Of a DNA stretch of 64,000 bases, positions 60,861 through 64,000 are shown one piece after another. The notes below the pieces were generated by a model. That model was not told the origin of the DNA. It searched no databases and worked only from the letters and a program-made list of their open reading frames with translations. The DNA comes from Pyrrhoderma lamaoense (lineage: Eukaryota; Basidiomycota; Agaricomycetes; Hymenochaetales; Hymenochaetaceae): assembly GCA_002794735.1 (NCBI GenBank), contig NBAZ01000002.1, forward strand, positions 1,674,001 through 1,738,000. Reading direction: 5' to 3'. Position numbers and translations under genes: made by a program. Numbering within the stretch: position 1 is the stretch's first letter; each line of letters begins with the position of its first letter.

Positions 60861-62578
60861 TTCCTACTCAACTCAGTTTCTGTAGCGAAACGTATTCACC
60901 AGGGATATAGACAACGACTGCCAGTTAGGAATATATCAATGTGGGATAATGAATAGGAGAAAGCGGAATGCAACTAGAGAGCTGAATGTCGTGTAGTGTC
61001 GTGTCGGTGAAGCGGGATTTCTAGAGCTCCCCTGCGCGCTTATAAGGGCGCTGGCGTGTGACCGCGAGATACTAAACTGCATACGTGGCTTTCGGAACAA
61101 GAGGCTGTTTGAATTCCTTGATATACTTGATACTCACACTGTGTTTTACCTTATTGCGGGTGCGAAAAAACTCTAGACTGTGCATCTAATCGTGAGAATG
61201 CATAATGTCAACCAAGGATACTGCTTGAACCACGTAAAATAGCGTTCAAATTAGATTTCTAGTGAATGCGATCATATATGTGGTGGGACATTGGAAAATT
61301 GTCGCGTTCTATGAGAATAACTCACAATCGTCATTCTCCCGAACCTTCTTCTAGTGCTAGCAATACGCACTGCAAATCAAAGAGTCAAATCTCCCACCTT
61401 TAATCATAGTACCTTATTATCTGGTGTCATCGAAAAGTAATATATATATATAGTAATAGTCTCTCATACTCTTATAAAACAGTTGCAAACAAATCTATGC
61501 ACATCATTATACGTATCAAAATAGTCAACACATAGATTGTTGATATGATTATCTCTATCTTACCGAGTCGAAATCGAGAGCTAGTATGAACATAAATTTG
61601 AGTCATATACATACCAGAACAATACTCAGTAATAGTATCCCTGGTTCCTGATGATGGTCTTTGATGAGTAGAATCGTTGTTGATGCATGGCATCAATACC
61701 GTTAGATAGAAGTTAGAATTTTGTTAGCCTACCTCACTTCTTTCGCAAGATTTTGCGTCGGATCGGCATGATGATCCCGTTTGGTGTCTTCGTGCATTTT
61801 CAGCTTGACCTCTACTTTCTTCATTACCTCCACACTTCTCTTGTCGTCTTCTCGGGAACTGTCTCCACTTGCTTGTCTTATTTTCCCGGAAGCTAGAGAA
61901 TTCGCTAGAGAGCTAGCTAAAAACATACGCCTCTTTAATGGTCTATCGATGATATTACCTCCGCTAGCGCCGTTTTTTTTCGTTGTTTATTTGGAGTAGT
62001 TCATAATCGTCTTGTCTCGCTTGGTTATGTTTTTCTGGCTAAAGGATATTCTCTAGGCTAAGTCCTCTACACATTTCGCAAGCCAGTTGAGCTATTGTAT
62101 TGTATGCCTTTCACGCTGTTCATTACAAATTCAAAGCAATGCTCCAAGGACGTTGTAAAGCAAAGAAGATACCACCGAGTTCAACCCAGCTCCAGTGTAC
62201 AAAGCCATTGTTTCCTTGCTAATCAATAACATTATATCTATTGCACAGTGGCTAAACTAGGCGAATTACACAGACAAGAAAAATCCCAATGAGAAAAGAC
62301 GAGGTGTGCTTGCGTAGGACTCAGACGACAAAAGACGTAATAGCCGAAGGGTGCTTTCAGGCGTGAAGATCATGATGCGATGCTTAACTTGATACAAGCG
62401 AACATGAAATAGACGGGATGTCAATCAGTGGGCAAACAGGATATTGGAGGAAGTGGGATAGCGATAGAGCTGACAGGCTCAAGATTGGGATGCACGGGTA
62501 TCAAAATGTTTTATCGTATTCCGTAGATGGAACAAGATGAGAGAAGATGGACAGATGGATGAGTGATAGACAAACAGC
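60861..62578. other. 1.7-kb region with possible unrecognised exons on the - strand
   Basis: The first 250 bp are the PDI-like promoter. On the - strand a polar open frame at about 61729-61990 (KRSVEVMKKVEVKLKMHEDT near its middle) ends at a GTAGGC that could be a donor. A second at about 61608-61695 (NNDSTHQRPSSGTRDT) ends at GTATGTATATG, a good donor. They may be exons of a small gene, but no start or family is evident. Nothing seen in 62000-62578 beyond the 3' flank of the Kre9-like gene. Confidence 0.3.
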
Positions 62579-63504
62579 TTAGAATACTGTCACGAAGACG
62601 AATGCAGTACCCGCAAGACCCATAAGCGCTTGTAAACCGCGCGCTTTGAGGTCCACCGCAAGTGCAGAAGCAGCACTTGTAGTTGTCGAAGAGTCAGACG
62701 AAGAACTAGCTTCAGAAGCAATGCCAGAAGTAAGTGTCGATGAAAGTGTGCTTAAAGTACCCCTGGCAGTCAAGGCACCAGTTGCTGAGGTAGAGATAAC
62801 CGTCTTCACTATCGTTATTGACCCTGTTGAACTAACAGCGCTCGCTGAGCTTCCGCTCTCGCTTGAAGAAGCAGTCACGGATACTGTAGTAGCCACGGTT
62901 GATCCACTAAGGTACGAAGGTGCAGCAACGGCCGATGAAGCATCGACAAGAGATCCAGTTCCCCACTGAATTCCATCAGTGGTCTCAGTGGGATCTGTAG
63001 TAGATCCGTCTGAAGCGGCAATTGTCCAGCGCCCAGTCCAAGTGAGATTCGTTGGTTCAACTGCAGATGAAAATTGGTAGAAGTAGATAGCAGAGTTTGG
63101 GGTAACCTATTTGGACAAATGGCCTTTAGTATTGGATATTAACTCATTTGAAGATACCAACCTCGGGGCACGTCCATTGGTAAGAAGTTTCCTTAGTTCC
63201 ATCGACAGTGGCAACGGCTTGAAGGAGAGAAAAGAATGTCAGGGACGAAGGGACGAAGATTTCTCAAACCTCAAAATGAGAAGCTTGTCTAAAACTTACT
63301 TGTAAGATGAATCATCTCGGTGTTACTTCCAGTCATGAGTTCGATGTTTGTCTCTGTCCATGTACCAGTAGTATCGACATCCCACTCAATGTTGCAAGTG
63401 TCCCCTTGCTTGAATACAGTCCCAGGAGCGGGCTCTGATGGAGTAACCATCGCAAATGCAGCAAGAGTTGGGAAAACAGCGATAAAAAGGGAAGATTTGA
63501 ACAT
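62579..63504 (-). CDS. Kre9/Knh1-like Ser/Thr-rich, probably GPI-anchored surface protein
   Basis: Fungal cell-surface protein of the Kre9/Knh1 group linked to wall beta-1,6-glucan. Exons 63300-63504, 63162-63217 and 62579-63106 join in phase to 262 residues. Signal peptide FKSSLFIAVFPTLAAFA, then a beta-sandwich domain opening TPSEPAPGTVFKQGDTCNIE, with NLTWTGRWTIAASDG toward its end. A Ser/Thr/Ala tract of about 80 residues suits O-mannosylation, and the C-terminus is hydrophobic (LMGLAGTAFVFVTVF), as expected of a GPI signal. Introns are 82 and 55 nt. Anchor attachment is predicted by composition only. Confidence 0.85.
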
Positions 63505-64000
63505 TGTGAATCAATACTATACAACAAACAAGAAAAAAAATCCAGCAGAAAGGACGGGGTTAGATGATGCTACTTGAAAGTGTAGATAAAGTGTTCATAA
63601 GATACATACTATTTGTACCAGACGTAAAGAGCGACTAGGTTGAGTTTAGAAATACTGTGCAAGAGGATGCAACAGTGAGTATAAGAAGATGTCTGACAGA
63701 CTGTTGGATGGGGACTGTTCTATGCCCGTAAATTGATCAAGAGCATGCACTCATATAAAATATACGTCGTGGGAATAACGGTCCAAATCACCGTATCCCG
63801 GAAACCTGAGTCCATTCGTACAAGTTACATTCTTTTCCCCTGATGGGCATTTTTCAACTACGTTTCAAAGAGTTTCATAAGAAAGTGAATTGCGGATTCT
63901 GGCCGTTGGGACCAAATTGTATGCCTGATCGCTGACCTGCATTAATGTGAAGGTCGTCTTTCCTGCTCTTAAGGTACGAAGGTGACAAGGAAAAAGTACG
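63505..64000. other. upstream region of the Kre9-like gene
   Basis: 0.5 kb at the right edge containing the promoter of the - strand Kre9-like gene. I see no further gene before the window ends. Confidence 0.4.

Noticed and set aside
1..64000. A biosynthetic, defence or mobile gene cluster
   Set aside because: Genes are conserved housekeeping types on both strands with no shared pathway; no transposase, integrase, terminal repeats or CRISPR-like array was seen.

Overview
The window is eukaryotic nuclear DNA from a filamentous fungus, most likely a basidiomycete. Nearly every gene is split by short GT-AG introns (mostly 50-80 nt, some exons only 14-16 nt). Gene content is fungal: an HSF-type regulator, a Kre9/Knh1-like wall protein, a GH16 glucanase, an OPT transporter and a cytosine methyltransferase of the type that precedes an SNF2 module. 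The basidiomycete assignment rests on intron style and remembered family resemblance, not on a search.

Layout, left to right. 1-2756 (-): C5 cytosine DNA methyltransferase running off the left edge. 3062-4344 (+): PAP2 lipid phosphate phosphatase. 4454-7581 (-): CID-domain RNA polymerase II CTD-binding protein. 7.6-10.8 kb: no recognisable gene. 10799-12597 (+): Arp2. 12.6-17.2 kb: pyrimidine-rich DNA without a gene. 17200-24044 (+): heat-shock-factor-type transcription factor with very long introns and a huge low-complexity N-terminus. 24.0-27.7 kb: more pyrimidine-rich gene-free DNA. 27709-28797 (-): coiled-coil protein resembling the Iec3 subunit of INO80. About 29070-30805 (+): unrecognised spliced gene. 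31610-33289 (-): pyridoxal kinase. 33704-39373 (+): triple START-like membrane protein. 39984-42843 (+): vezatin/Inp2-like protein. 43321-43960 (+): CRIPT. 45985-47428 (+): secreted GH16 beta-glucanase. 48133-51621 (-): OPT oligopeptide transporter. 52738-55230 (+): Abp1/drebrin-like ADF-H plus two SH3. 55523-57121 (-): SDR oxidoreductase with a C-terminal membrane segment. 58315-59090 (+): RNase H2 subunit C. 59281-60860 (-): PDI-like ER thioredoxin ending in KDEL. 62579-63504 (-): Kre9/Knh1-like GPI-type surface protein.

This is ordinary core-genome content, not a co-functional cluster. Loose themes are cortical actin (Arp2, Abp1, possibly the vezatin-like gene), chromatin and transcription (methyltransferase, CID protein, HSF, Iec3-like) and the secretory pathway or wall (PDI-like, GH16, Kre9-like). 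Splice models were checked by intron phase: for Arp2, the phosphatase, pyridoxal kinase, the START protein, CRIPT, the Iec3-like gene and the Kre9-like gene the exons close exactly. At about sixteen places in eight other genes the frame closes only if one base is missing from a short homopolymer. That points to systematic homopolymer contraction in the assembly rather than to pseudogenes.

The most interesting items are the methyltransferase (atypical catalytic-loop sequence, PIP-box-like N-terminus, two MluI cell-cycle boxes upstream), the HSF gene with its long introns and roughly 620-residue low-complexity leader, the strand-specific pyrimidine bias around it, and the triple-START protein.
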